Source of the DNA: Planobispora longispora
GTDB lineage: Bacteria; Actinomycetota; Actinomycetes; Streptosporangiales; Streptosporangiaceae
Direction: 5' to 3'
Length of the DNA: 64,000 nt
Assembly: GCF_016863135.1 (NCBI RefSeq)
Contig: NZ_BOOH01000014.1
Location: 1-64,000, forward strand
The translations under genes were made by a program, and so were the position numbers. Below the pieces are notes generated by a model. That model ran no database searches. It saw nothing but the letters and a program-made list of their open reading frames with translations, and had not been told where the DNA came from. Below, in pieces: positions 27,720-35,617 of this stretch; position 1 is the stretch's first letter; each line of letters starts with the position of its first letter.

Positions 27720-28781
27720 TCAGGCGCCCCTGAAGGCGGCGGCCGCCGCGAGGAAGGTGTCGTTGGCCTCCGGGCTGCCGATGGAGATCCGCGCGCCCTC
27801 GCCCGCGAACGGGCGCACCGCGACGCCCTCGGCCGCGCACGCCGCGGCGAAGTCCAGCGTGCGCTCGCCCAGCCGGAGCCAGACGAAGTTGGCCTCGGTC
27901 GCGGGCACCGTCCAGCCCTGGGCGATGAGGGTCTCGCGGACCCGGGTGCGCTCCTTGACCACGGCCTCGACCCGCTCCAGCAGCTCCTCCTCGGCGGCCA
28001 GGGAGGCGACCGCGGCGGCCTGGGCCAGGTGGTTGACCGCGAAGGGCACCATCGTCTTCCGCACGGCGGAGGCCACCGGCTCGTTGGCGATCAGGTAGCC
28101 GACCCGGAGCCCGGCCAGGCCGTACGCCTTGGAGAACGTCCGCAGCACCGCCACGTTCGGCCGGTCGCGGTAGACCGTCAGGCCGTCGGTGACGTCGGCG
28201 TCCCGCACGTACTCCCGATAGGCCTCGTCGAGCACGACGAGCACGTTCTCCGGGACCCGGTTCAGGAACGCCTCCAGCTCGGCCGCGTGCACGGCCGTGC
28301 CGGTGGGGTTGTTCGGGTTGCAGACGAAGACCATCCGGGTCTCCGGGGTGATCGCCTCGGCCATGGCCTCCAGGTGGTGGGTCTCCTCCACCAGCGGGAC
28401 CCGGACCGAGGTCGCCCCGGCCAGGTCGGCCAGGAGCGGGTAGGCCTCGAAGGACCGCCAGGCGTAGACCACCTCGGCGCCCGGCTCGCTGACGGTCTCG
28501 AAGAGCTGCTGGGCCACGGTGACCGAGCCCGCGCCGAGCGCGACGTGCTCGGCCGGCACGCCGTACCGCTCGGCGATGGCGTCGGTCAGCTCGGTCGCCG
28601 CCGGGTCCGGATAGCGGTGGATCTCCGTCGCCGCCTTCGCGATCGCCTCGACGACCGAGGGCAGCGGGTCGTAGGGGGATTCGTTGGAGGACAGCTTGTA
28701 GGACCGGCCGTCGGCCGACACCACGGCCTTGCCCGCCTTGTAAGCAGGCATTGTGTCCAGGATCGCGCGGAAACGAGGCAT
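27720..28781 (-). CDS. pat: HisC-family aminotransferase (Pat-like)
   Basis: 353-residue PLP-dependent fold-type I aminotransferase. [19 protein letters not shown], the cofactor-binding [21 protein letters not shown], and the PLP lysine in [15 protein letters not shown] are clear. The length and N-terminal pattern fit the actinobacterial Pat/HisC2 group (aromatic amino acid or histidinol-phosphate transaminase). No his operon is nearby, which favours the aromatic role. A TAAAGT box lies 6 bases before the ATG, so the mRNA may be leaderless. Confidence 0.88.
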   Translation of the reverse strand: MPRFRAILDTMPAYKAGKAVVSADGRSYKLSSNESPYDPLPSVVEAIAKAATEIHRYPDPAATELTDAIAERYGVPAEHVALGAGSVTVAQQLFETVSEPGAEVVYAWRSFEAYPLLADLAGATSVRVPLVEETHHLEAMAEAITPETRMVFVCNPNNPTGTAVHAAELEAFLNRVPENVLVVLDEAYREYVRDADVTDGLTVYRDRPNVAVLRTFSKAYGLAGLRVGYLIANEPVASAVRKTMVPFAVNHLAQAAAVASLAAEEELLERVEAVVKERTRVRETLIAQGWTVPATEANFVWLRLGERTLDFAAACAAEGVAVRPFAGEGARISIGSPEANDTFLAAAAAFRGA

Positions 28782-28787
28782 GGCCTT

Positions 28788-28793
28788 ACTTTA
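28788..28793 (-). promoter_or_regulatory. -10 element for leaderless aminotransferase gene
   Basis: TAAAGT on the minus strand, 6 bases before the ATG at 28781. Confidence 0.5.
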
Positions 28794-28841
28794 GAGGAGC
28801 GGGCGGATGGGGCATCATCCTGCAAGACTGGAGGTGAGAGC

Positions 28842-29534
28842 ATGCCCGACCGGGAGGACGACGTGAGCGCCGCGCCGCTGTCCGAGACCGATTGGCTCAT
28901 CCTGGATCCGGGCCTTCCGGATCCGCTCATTCCTGATCCGCTTGAGGAGCCGCCGTCGCCCTCGGACTCCGTCCCCGACTGGCTGATCCCGCCGGAGCGC
29001 GGCTTCACCGCCGGTGACCTGGACAGACTTCGCGGGCTCCCCCCGCACACCGAGCTGATCGATGGCACTCTCGTCTTCGTGAGCCCCCAGACCCGTTTCC
29101 ACACGCGCATGCTCTCCCTGCTGGAGCGGGCGCTGAGCACGGCAGCACCCGCCCATATGCGAGTGGAGCGGGAGATGACGGTGAAGCTGGGGCCGCGCCA
29201 GCGCCCCGAGCCCGACGTCGTCGTCCTTCATGCGCACGCCGCCACCGATCCGATGTGCACCTTCTACGAAGCGGCCGACGTCCTGCTCGCCGTCGAGGTC
29301 GTCTCGGAGGAGTCGGCGGAGCGCGACCGCAAGCGCAAGCCCCAGCTGTACGCCGAGGCGGGCATCCCCCACTTCTGGCGGGTCGAATACGAAAACGACT
29401 GCCCCGCCGTGTACGTCCACGAACTCGATCAGGCCGATGGCGTCTACCGGCTCACCGGGACCCACCGCGAGCGGTTGACGCTCTCGCTTCCCTTCGAGGT
29501 CGACATCGATCTGACGGAGGCCACCCGGACCTGA
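28842..29534 (+). CDS. Uma2-family (DUF820) putative restriction-endonuclease-fold protein
   Basis: 230 residues. An acidic Pro-rich N-terminus (about 1-55, with DPGLPDPLIPDPLEEP) precedes a PD-(D/E)xK nuclease-like Uma2 fold. Features are HTELIDGTLVFVSPQTRFHTRML, EPDVVVLH, and AVEVVSEESAERDRKRKPQLYAEAGIPHFWRVE. The D...E-x-(V/K) core residues are present, with the usual Lys in RKRKPQLYAEAG. These genes are often abundant in actinomycetes and their role is unsettled. GGAGGTGAG precedes the ATG. The stop abuts the stop of the convergent RiPP-operon exporter gene with no gap. Confidence 0.85.
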   Translation: MPDREDDVSAAPLSETDWLILDPGLPDPLIPDPLEEPPSPSDSVPDWLIPPERGFTAGDLDRLRGLPPHTELIDGTLVFVSPQTRFHTRMLSLLERALSTAAPAHMRVEREMTVKLGPRQRPEPDVVVLHAHAATDPMCTFYEAADVLLAVEVVSEESAERDRKRKPQLYAEAGIPHFWRVEYENDCPAVYVHELDQADGVYRLTGTHRERLTLSLPFEVDIDLTEATRT

Positions 29535-31385
29535 TCACTGGTGGGCCAGCAGCCACGACAGGCGGCTGCCCGGGTCGGCGGCCAGGTCGGCGAAGGCGCC
29601 CTGCTCGGTGACCCGGCCCTCCTCCAGGACCACGACGTGGTCGGCCCTGCGGATGGTGGACAGCCGGTGGGCCACGACCAGGGTGGCCCGGCCCCCGGTC
29701 CCGTCCTTCCGGTGATCCTCGCCCCCGGCCTGCCGCCGTCCCGCGCTCGCGGCCTCCAGAGCCTCGGCGAGGCGGGCCTCGTTCTCGGCGTCGAGGTTGG
29801 CGACGGCCTCGTCCAGCACCAGGACCGGCGCGTCCACGACCAGGGCGCGGGCGACCGCGACCCGGGCGCGCTGGCCGCCGGAGAGGGCGACGCCGCGCTC
29901 CCCGACGACCGTGTCCAGTCCGTCGGGGAGCTCCCCGGGGCCGATCTGCGCGTCGCGCAGCGCCTCCTCGACCGGAGCGCCGGGCGCGCCCAGGCGGACG
30001 TTCTCCGCCAGGGAGCCCGCGAACAGGTGCACGTCCTGGGGCACGACGGTGACCAGCCGCCGCAGGTCGGCGTCGGCGAGCTCGCTCAGCGGGATCCCGC
30101 CCACGGTGATCCGGCCGTGGTCGGGGTCCCAGTACCGCAGCAGCAGCGAGACGCAGGTCGACTTGCCCGCCCCGGACGGGCCGACGAGCGCCACCGTCCG
30201 GCCGGGCCGTACGGTGAACGACACCCCGCGCAGGACCTCGGGCCCGTCGGGGGTGTAGCGGAAGCGCACGTCCTCGAAGACCACCTCGCCCTCCAGCGGC
30301 GGTCGCGGCGCGGCGGGCTCGGTCACGTTGGGCGGGGCGGCGACCAGGGCGTGGACCCGCCCGGCCGCGGCCCGCAGCGTGCCGTACTCCTTCAGCAGCA
30401 GCGCCACCTGCGAGGCCGGGCCGAGGGAGGCCGCGGCCAGCACCATCGCGACCGGCCCGTGGGCGACCGCCAGCTCGCCGGAGCGGACCAGCGCGGCGAC
30501 CAGGAGCAGGGTCCCGGCGGCGGCGACGGCCAGCAGCGCGTCGGTGAGCGCGGCCTCCAGGCCGCCCCGGGAGGCGTTGGCCGCCTGCGCCCGCGCGAGC
30601 CGGCGGGTCTTGGCGGCCAGCAGGTCCCGCCGCCGCTCCAGCGCGCCGAACGCGGTGATCTCCCGCAGTCCCTGCACGGTGTCCACGACGTCGGAGGTGA
30701 GCTCCGCGGTGGCCGCGCGCAGTTCCTCGCCGTGCCGGGAGGAGGTCCTGCGGAGCCAGAACGGCACGGTCAGCACGCACAGCGCCAGCGGGAGCGAGAC
30801 CGCCGGCAGCACCGGGTCGAGCAGGGCCGCCCCCGCCACCCCGCAGACGAGCACGGTCGCCGCGGTGATCAACTGGGCCAGGGTGTGGGCGAACAGCCAC
30901 TCCAGGGTCTCGACGTCGGACAGGACGGCGGCCGACAGGTCCCCGCTGCGCCTGCCGAGCAGCCGGGCGGGGGCGATGCGGGCCAGCGCGTCGTAGACCC
31001 GGCCGCGCAGCCGCGCCAGCACGAGGTAGGCCAGGTCGTGCGCGACGTACATCTCCCACCAGGTGGCGAGGGTGACGACCGCCACCAGCCCGCCCAGCAC
31101 TGCGGCCGCCATGTCCAGCGGGGCCGCCTGCCCCGCGACCGTCCGGCCGAGCAGCCAGGCCCCGGTGACGGCGGCGGCCAGAGCCGCGGTCTGGCCGAGC
31201 AGGTTGGACAGGAGCGTGGCGGCGAACGCCCGCCGGTGCCCGGCGACGGCCGAGGCCAGCCAGACCATCGGGTGAGCGCCCGCGCGCGGGTCGCCCCCGG
31301 GCGGCGGGGCGGCCGTGCCGTCCGGGAGCGGCGGCCGGTCCGCGGCGGTCTTCTCCGGGGAGGGGGTCGGGACACCGGCGGTCAT
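29535..31385 (-). CDS. ABC exporter subunit (CydC-like), last gene of RiPP operon
   Basis: 616-residue fused membrane-ATPase subunit. About six helices (45-330) precede a nucleotide-binding domain. Motifs are Walker A GPSGAGKST, Q-loop VVPQDVHLF, signature LSGGQRAR, Walker B VLVLDEAVANLD, and H-loop VVAHRLST. It resembles CydC of the CydDC thiol exporter, but no cytochrome bd genes are nearby. A Gly/Asp/Arg-rich insertion lies between the D-loop and H-loop. The ATG overlaps the previous subunit stop (ATGA), so the two make a heterodimer. Export of the modified peptide is inferred from operon position. Confidence 0.87.
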   Translation of the reverse strand: MTAGVPTPSPEKTAADRPPLPDGTAAPPPGGDPRAGAHPMVWLASAVAGHRRAFAATLLSNLLGQTAALAAAVTGAWLLGRTVAGQAAPLDMAAAVLGGLVAVVTLATWWEMYVAHDLAYLVLARLRGRVYDALARIAPARLLGRRSGDLSAAVLSDVETLEWLFAHTLAQLITAATVLVCGVAGAALLDPVLPAVSLPLALCVLTVPFWLRRTSSRHGEELRAATAELTSDVVDTVQGLREITAFGALERRRDLLAAKTRRLARAQAANASRGGLEAALTDALLAVAAAGTLLLVAALVRSGELAVAHGPVAMVLAAASLGPASQVALLLKEYGTLRAAAGRVHALVAAPPNVTEPAAPRPPLEGEVVFEDVRFRYTPDGPEVLRGVSFTVRPGRTVALVGPSGAGKSTCVSLLLRYWDPDHGRITVGGIPLSELADADLRRLVTVVPQDVHLFAGSLAENVRLGAPGAPVEEALRDAQIGPGELPDGLDTVVGERGVALSGGQRARVAVARALVVDAPVLVLDEAVANLDAENEARLAEALEAASAGRRQAGGEDHRKDGTGGRATLVVAHRLSTIRRADHVVVLEEGRVTEQGAFADLAADPGSRLSWLLAHQ

Positions 31386-33133
31386 GCGGGGATCTCCTGG
31401 GCGGTGACGAGACGGGTGTAGGCGCCGCCGGCGGCGAGCAGGTCGCCGTGGCCGCCGGACTCGGCCACCGCGCCGTCGGCCAGGACGACGATGTGGTCGG
31501 CGTCCCGGACGGTCGACAGGCGGTGGGCGATGACCAGGCAGGTACGGCCGTTCCGGGCGCGGGCGAGGGCCCGGGCGATGACGGCCTCGCCCCGGGCGTC
31601 CACGTGCGAGGTCGCCTCGTCCAGCACCAGGAGCGGCGCGTCGGCCAGGAGCGCGCGGGCGAGCGCGACCCGCTGGCGCTGGCCTCCGGAGAGCGTGGCG
31701 CCGCGCTCGCCCAGCACGGTGGCGTAGCCGTCCGGCAGGGCCGCGATGAAGTCGTGGGCGCCGGCGTCCCGGGCGGCGGCCGCCAGTTCCTCATCGGTGG
31801 CGCCGGGCCGGGCCAGGCGGAGGTTGTCGGCGACCGTGCCGTGGAAGAGATAGGTGTCCTGGGCGACGACGGCGATCTGCGCGCGCAGGGCGGCGAGGGT
31901 GAGGGTGCGGATGTCGACGCCGTTCAGGGTGACCCGGCCGTGCTGGGGGTCCAGGTGGCGCAGGAGCAGCGAGACGCAGGTGGACTTGCCCGCCCCGGAC
32001 GGGCCGACCAGGGCGACGGTCCGTCCCGGCTCGGCGGTCACGCTGACGTCCCGTACGGCGGGCCGCTCCCGCCCCGGATAGGTGAAGGTGACGCCCTCGA
32101 AGCGCAGTTCCGGGGCGCCGCCCCCGGCCCGTCCCGGCAGGGCGGCGAGGGTACCGGTGTCCGGCGCGGCGGGCCGGGCCGACAGGAGGTCCTCGATGCC
32201 GTCCACCGCGGTGATCCCGAGATACCCGGCGTGCCAGTACTCGGAGAGGTTCTTCACCGGCCGGAAGCACTCCACCGCCACCATCAGGACCGCGAACACC
32301 TCCCAGGCGCCGGGTCCGGGGGTTCCGGCGCCCGGCGCGGCGAACGCCGCGGCCGCGGCCAGCACGGCGCCCGCCGTACCGGCCTGGATCAGGAACGCGC
32401 TCACGCCCGTCTCCACCAGCGAGACCTTGAGCTGGCGCATCGTCGTCTCGTACAGCTCGCGCGCCCGCGTGGCCAGCCGTGCGCCGACCCGGCCCACCGC
32501 GCCGAACGCCCGCAGCGTCGCCATGCCCTGCATGGCCTCCAGGTAGTCGGAGGCCAGGTCGGCGAAGGCCGTCCAGCGGGTACGGCCGCGGCGCAGCAGC
32601 GTGGCGTCCCAGAACCGGGGAATGATCAGAACCCCCGCGACCGCCGCGCCGAGCACGGCCGCCGCCGTGGGGTTGACCGTGGCCAACCAGGCGACCAGGA
32701 CCGTCGGCACGGTGAAGGTGATCACCACCTGCGGGAGGTAGCGGCTGAAGTACGGGTCGAGTCCCTCGACGCCGTCCACCAGCGTGGTCTGCGTCTGCCC
32801 GGTCCTGGTCCCGGTGAGATGGGCCGGTCCCAGCTCGCCGAGCCTGGTGATGAGCCGGTCCCTCAGTTTCGCCCGGATGAGCGCCCCCGCCCACACGGTC
32901 GCCGTCTCCCGCAGCCAGATCAGGGCCGCGCGCGCGGCGATGACCGCGAAGGCCCACAGGAGAAGCGTCACCGCCTCGTCCCAGCGGCCCCGGGCCAGCG
33001 CGGCGAGCGAACCCGCCAGCAGCAGCGCCTGGGCCGCGTAGGCCGAGGAGACCGCCAGGCCGAGACCGACGCACACCGCGATCGGCCCCTTGACGTCTCC
33101 GGCGAGCTGGATCAGCCTCCGATGAACGATCAC
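31382..33133 (-). CDS. ABC exporter subunit (CydD-like)
   Basis: 583 residues. Six membrane helices (about 15-300, starting RLIQLAGDVKGPIAVCVGLGLAV) are followed by an ATPase domain. It carries GPSGAGKST, VVAQDTYLF, LSGGQRQR, LLVLDEATSHVD and VIAHRLST, so both catalytic sites look intact. GTG is chosen because it overlaps the stop of the SagB-type gene (GTGA); the longer upstream frame is only the opposite-frame image of that gene. It pairs with the CydC-like subunit. In other bacteria CydDC exports cysteine or glutathione; here the cargo is probably the cluster product. Confidence 0.87.
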   Translation of the reverse strand: MIVHRRLIQLAGDVKGPIAVCVGLGLAVSSAYAAQALLLAGSLAALARGRWDEAVTLLLWAFAVIAARAALIWLRETATVWAGALIRAKLRDRLITRLGELGPAHLTGTRTGQTQTTLVDGVEGLDPYFSRYLPQVVITFTVPTVLVAWLATVNPTAAAVLGAAVAGVLIIPRFWDATLLRRGRTRWTAFADLASDYLEAMQGMATLRAFGAVGRVGARLATRARELYETTMRQLKVSLVETGVSAFLIQAGTAGAVLAAAAAFAAPGAGTPGPGAWEVFAVLMVAVECFRPVKNLSEYWHAGYLGITAVDGIEDLLSARPAAPDTGTLAALPGRAGGGAPELRFEGVTFTYPGRERPAVRDVSVTAEPGRTVALVGPSGAGKSTCVSLLLRHLDPQHGRVTLNGVDIRTLTLAALRAQIAVVAQDTYLFHGTVADNLRLARPGATDEELAAAARDAGAHDFIAALPDGYATVLGERGATLSGGQRQRVALARALLADAPLLVLDEATSHVDARGEAVIARALARARNGRTCLVIAHRLSTVRDADHIVVLADGAVAESGGHGDLLAAGGAYTRLVTAQEIPA

Positions 33134-34275
33134 TTCGCATCCCTCCCCGGCCCCGCCGGGCCGCCCGCGTCCGTCCCGGATCCGACCCCGTCGTCCCTGT
33201 GGGCGCCGTTGGCTCCGTTGGCCCCGTCCCGGCAGGCTCCGTCCCCGCCGGGTCCCACGACGGCGCCGTGCACGATCACGCGCTCCCCCGGCGTCCCGCC
33301 GAGCGCGGCCCCCAGGTCGGCCTCCCCCCAGCTGCCGATCGCCCTGGCCCGCAACCCCCGGGCCTGGGCCAGCAGCAGCACCCGGTGCACGGCCATCCCG
33401 GCCCGCAGGCACGCCACCCGGTACGCCAGCCATCCCGTCCTCTCCGCCGCCGCGTGCGGGGTCGTGTAGAGCAGCACGGCCGCGGCGTCGGCCAGGAAGG
33501 GCTGGCCATGGGCCCATACGGCGAGGGCCGGGCGGGCGTCCCCCCGGCCGACGAGTCCGGTCGCGTCGTACAGCCCGTCCGGCAGGGCGGCGACCAGGCG
33601 GGTGCCCGCCAGCAGCGGCGCGGGATCGACCTCGCCGGTGAACGGCGGGAACGCGCTCCTGCGCCTCGTGATCGTCTCGGTCTCGACGTGGGCCGTCTCG
33701 GGCGCCTCCCAGACCGCGTCCCGGGTTCCCGGGCCGAGGCGGGCCAGATCCGGGTGGGACCACGACCGCGCCGCGCCGCGGCGCCTCCCGGCCTCCGCGA
33801 GCGCCGGGGGCGGGCCGTCCCCCACCCAGGCCGCCGCCAGCGGGTATCCCTCGACCGGCCCGGTGAGCCGCTCCAGCGTCGAGCCGTCCGTCTCCAGCAG
33901 GACCCGGCAGCCGACCCCGAGCACGGCCGCCGCGGCGGCGACCGCTCCCAGCGCGTGGCCGAGGTCGAGCAGGAGGCTGGGCAGGCTGCGGGAGCCGTAC
34001 TTGCGCTCCGTGCGCTCCGGGACCAGGGCCAGGACGATCAGTGCCCCGCCGGCGGGCGCCGGGCCGCTGCCCCGCCCGGTCAGGTCGTCGCCGAGCGGGT
34101 CGTAGAAGAAGCGGCCGCCCGAGGTCAGGACGTGGGCGTCGACCGGGTAGCGCGCTCCCGCCGAGGGCACCCGGCGCAGCCGTACGGATCCCACCGCGGG
34201 ACCGGCCGCCGCCAGGGACAGGCGCAGGAGTTCCCGCAACGTCGAAGTCCTCACGGCGTCCTCAGAAGTCCTCAC
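33130..34275 (-). CDS. SagB-type azoline dehydrogenase
   Basis: 381-residue nitroreductase-fold flavoprotein. In azole RiPP pathways it oxidises thiazolines and oxazolines to thiazoles and oxazoles with FMN. The motif VPSAGARYPVDAHVL (about 36-50), the KYGSRSLPSLLLDLGHALGAVAAAAAVLG helix and the second nitroreductase-like segment GWLAYRVACLRAGMAVHRVLLLAQARGL are typical. The Gly/Ala/Asp-rich C-terminal tail (about 350-381) looks disordered. GTG 34275 is 7 bases after the YcaO stop. A second in-frame GTG at 34254 arises from a 21-bp duplication. It overlaps the next ABC gene. Confidence 0.85.
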   Translation of the reverse strand: MRTSEDAVRTSTLRELLRLSLAAAGPAVGSVRLRRVPSAGARYPVDAHVLTSGGRFFYDPLGDDLTGRGSGPAPAGGALIVLALVPERTERKYGSRSLPSLLLDLGHALGAVAAAAAVLGVGCRVLLETDGSTLERLTGPVEGYPLAAAWVGDGPPPALAEAGRRRGAARSWSHPDLARLGPGTRDAVWEAPETAHVETETITRRRSAFPPFTGEVDPAPLLAGTRLVAALPDGLYDATGLVGRGDARPALAVWAHGQPFLADAAAVLLYTTPHAAAERTGWLAYRVACLRAGMAVHRVLLLAQARGLRARAIGSWGEADLGAALGGTPGERVIVHGAVVGPGGDGACRDGANGANGAHRDDGVGSGTDAGGPAGPGRDAK

Positions 34276-34285
34276 GGCGTCCTCA
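34244..34285. repeat. 21-bp perfect tandem duplication at YcaO/SagB junction
   Basis: Two identical 21-base copies (34244-34264 and 34265-34285). The duplication spans the YcaO stop codon and the SagB start, giving two GTG start candidates each preceded by GAGGAC. Confidence 0.85.
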
Positions 34286-35617
34286 CAGGTGCGGGGGCGG
34301 GGCCAGGGTGATCTCGGGCAGCGGCCGGGTCCACCGGGGGGAGGCCAGGTAGGGGTAGGCGGCGGGGCTGTTGGGAAGCAGGCCGCTCACCGCGACCCGC
34401 GCCACCCGCAGCGGCGTCTCGGCGATGTCCCGGGTGGTCAGGTCGACGACGACGATCCGGTGGCCGGACAGCGCGGCGAAGGGATCGGCGCCCGCCGGGA
34501 TCTCGTCGACGCCGACGGTCCCGGCCGCGGGACGGGTGAACCGGCGCAACATCGGATGCATGCGCTCGTCGAGCCAGACCTGGGCCTGGGCGGCGAGGTC
34601 GCGGACCGCGGCGAAGTCCTCGCCCACGTCGTCCAGGTAACGCCGGTCGGCCCGCCACGGCAGGTAGGCGTGCCTGGCCAGGATGCCGCGCTTCATCGCC
34701 TCGAAGGCCGCGCCGTCCTCCGACAGCAGCCCTCGCGAGGCGATCCACACCTGCACCGCCTCCATGGCCGCCTTGTGGCAGGCCTCGGCGGGGTCGCTGC
34801 GGCAGGCGAACCCGGCCGCGGCGATGCGGAGCTCCGGATCGTAGGCGAGAGCCGCGATCACCGGCACCCCCTGCCCTCCCGGGACCTCGACCAGGCTCAG
34901 CTCCAGCCGGGACCCGGCCCACGCCTCGCGCAGCCCCGGCACCGAATCGACGCCGATTCCCCGGGCGGGCAGGTCGAGCCCCCACCACAGGGTGACGGCG
35001 TCCCGCTCGACGACCTCCAGCAACGCCCGGCGGGCGGCGTCGGCCAGGCCCACGCCGCAGGCGACGCCCGCGTAGTTGAGATGGTGGTGGCGGGGCTCGC
35101 GGCGCCGGGGGCCCTGGTGCCAGTTGAGGTACGTCCACGAGCCGGGGACCAGGCAGGGCACGCCCCGGATCCCGTCTCCTCCCGCTGCGGGCCCTGCGGC
35201 GTCGAGCTCGACGCCCTCCGCCCAGAGGATCTCCTCGCCCTCGGCCCACGGCCGGTAGGGGAAGGCCGTCCTGCCGTACTGCTCGGGCGCGAATCCCGGC
35301 AGGTCCTGCGGGCCCAGGTGCCGCACGCCCCGCCGGACCAGCTCGGCGACGCTCGCCCGGCGCAGGTCCGCGGGGATGTTGTTGCCGCAGTAGCGCTCGA
35401 CGGCCTCGCCGACGGCGGCCCGCCGGGCGCTCTCCTCGTCGCCGAACGACGTCCCGGCGGCCACCTGGTCGGCGAGCCAGACGCCGACCCTGCGCGTGTC
35501 GGACACCTCGGCGATCAGGCAGCGGTAGGAGTCGGGCATGCCGTCCAGGCGCGGGTAGGGCACGATCCGGCGGATCACGCCGCACACCGGGTCGACGAGC
35601 GCCTCTGGCGTGATCAT
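34283..35617 (-). CDS. YcaO-domain cyclodehydratase (TOMM D-protein type)
   Basis: 444 residues. YcaO enzymes activate a peptide amide with ATP so that Cys, Ser or Thr side chains cyclise to azolines. The ATP/Mg motifs are visible: SFGDEESARRAAVGEAVERY (E71-x2-E74-R75) and RALLEVVERDAVTLWW (E201, E204). The C-terminus ends in APPPHL, Pro-rich but not a strict PxPxP. The leader-binding partner is a separate gene two positions upstream, so C and D proteins are split. The start ATG shares one base with the hydrolase stop (TGATG). Confidence 0.9.
   Translation of the reverse strand: MITPEALVDPVCGVIRRIVPYPRLDGMPDSYRCLIAEVSDTRRVGVWLADQVAAGTSFGDEESARRAAVGEAVERYCGNNIPADLRRASVAELVRRGVRHLGPQDLPGFAPEQYGRTAFPYRPWAEGEEILWAEGVELDAAGPAAGGDGIRGVPCLVPGSWTYLNWHQGPRRREPRHHHLNYAGVACGVGLADAARRALLEVVERDAVTLWWGLDLPARGIGVDSVPGLREAWAGSRLELSLVEVPGGQGVPVIAALAYDPELRIAAAGFACRSDPAEACHKAAMEAVQVWIASRGLLSEDGAAFEAMKRGILARHAYLPWRADRRYLDDVGEDFAAVRDLAAQAQVWLDERMHPMLRRFTRPAAGTVGVDEIPAGADPFAALSGHRIVVVDLTTRDIAETPLRVARVAVSGLLPNSPAAYPYLASPRWTRPLPEITLAPPPHL

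Noticed and set aside
29535-33133. Annotation as a respiratory cydDC pair
   Set aside because: No cydAB nearby, and the genes overlap a SagB-type gene in a RiPP operon. Kept only as CydDC-like.
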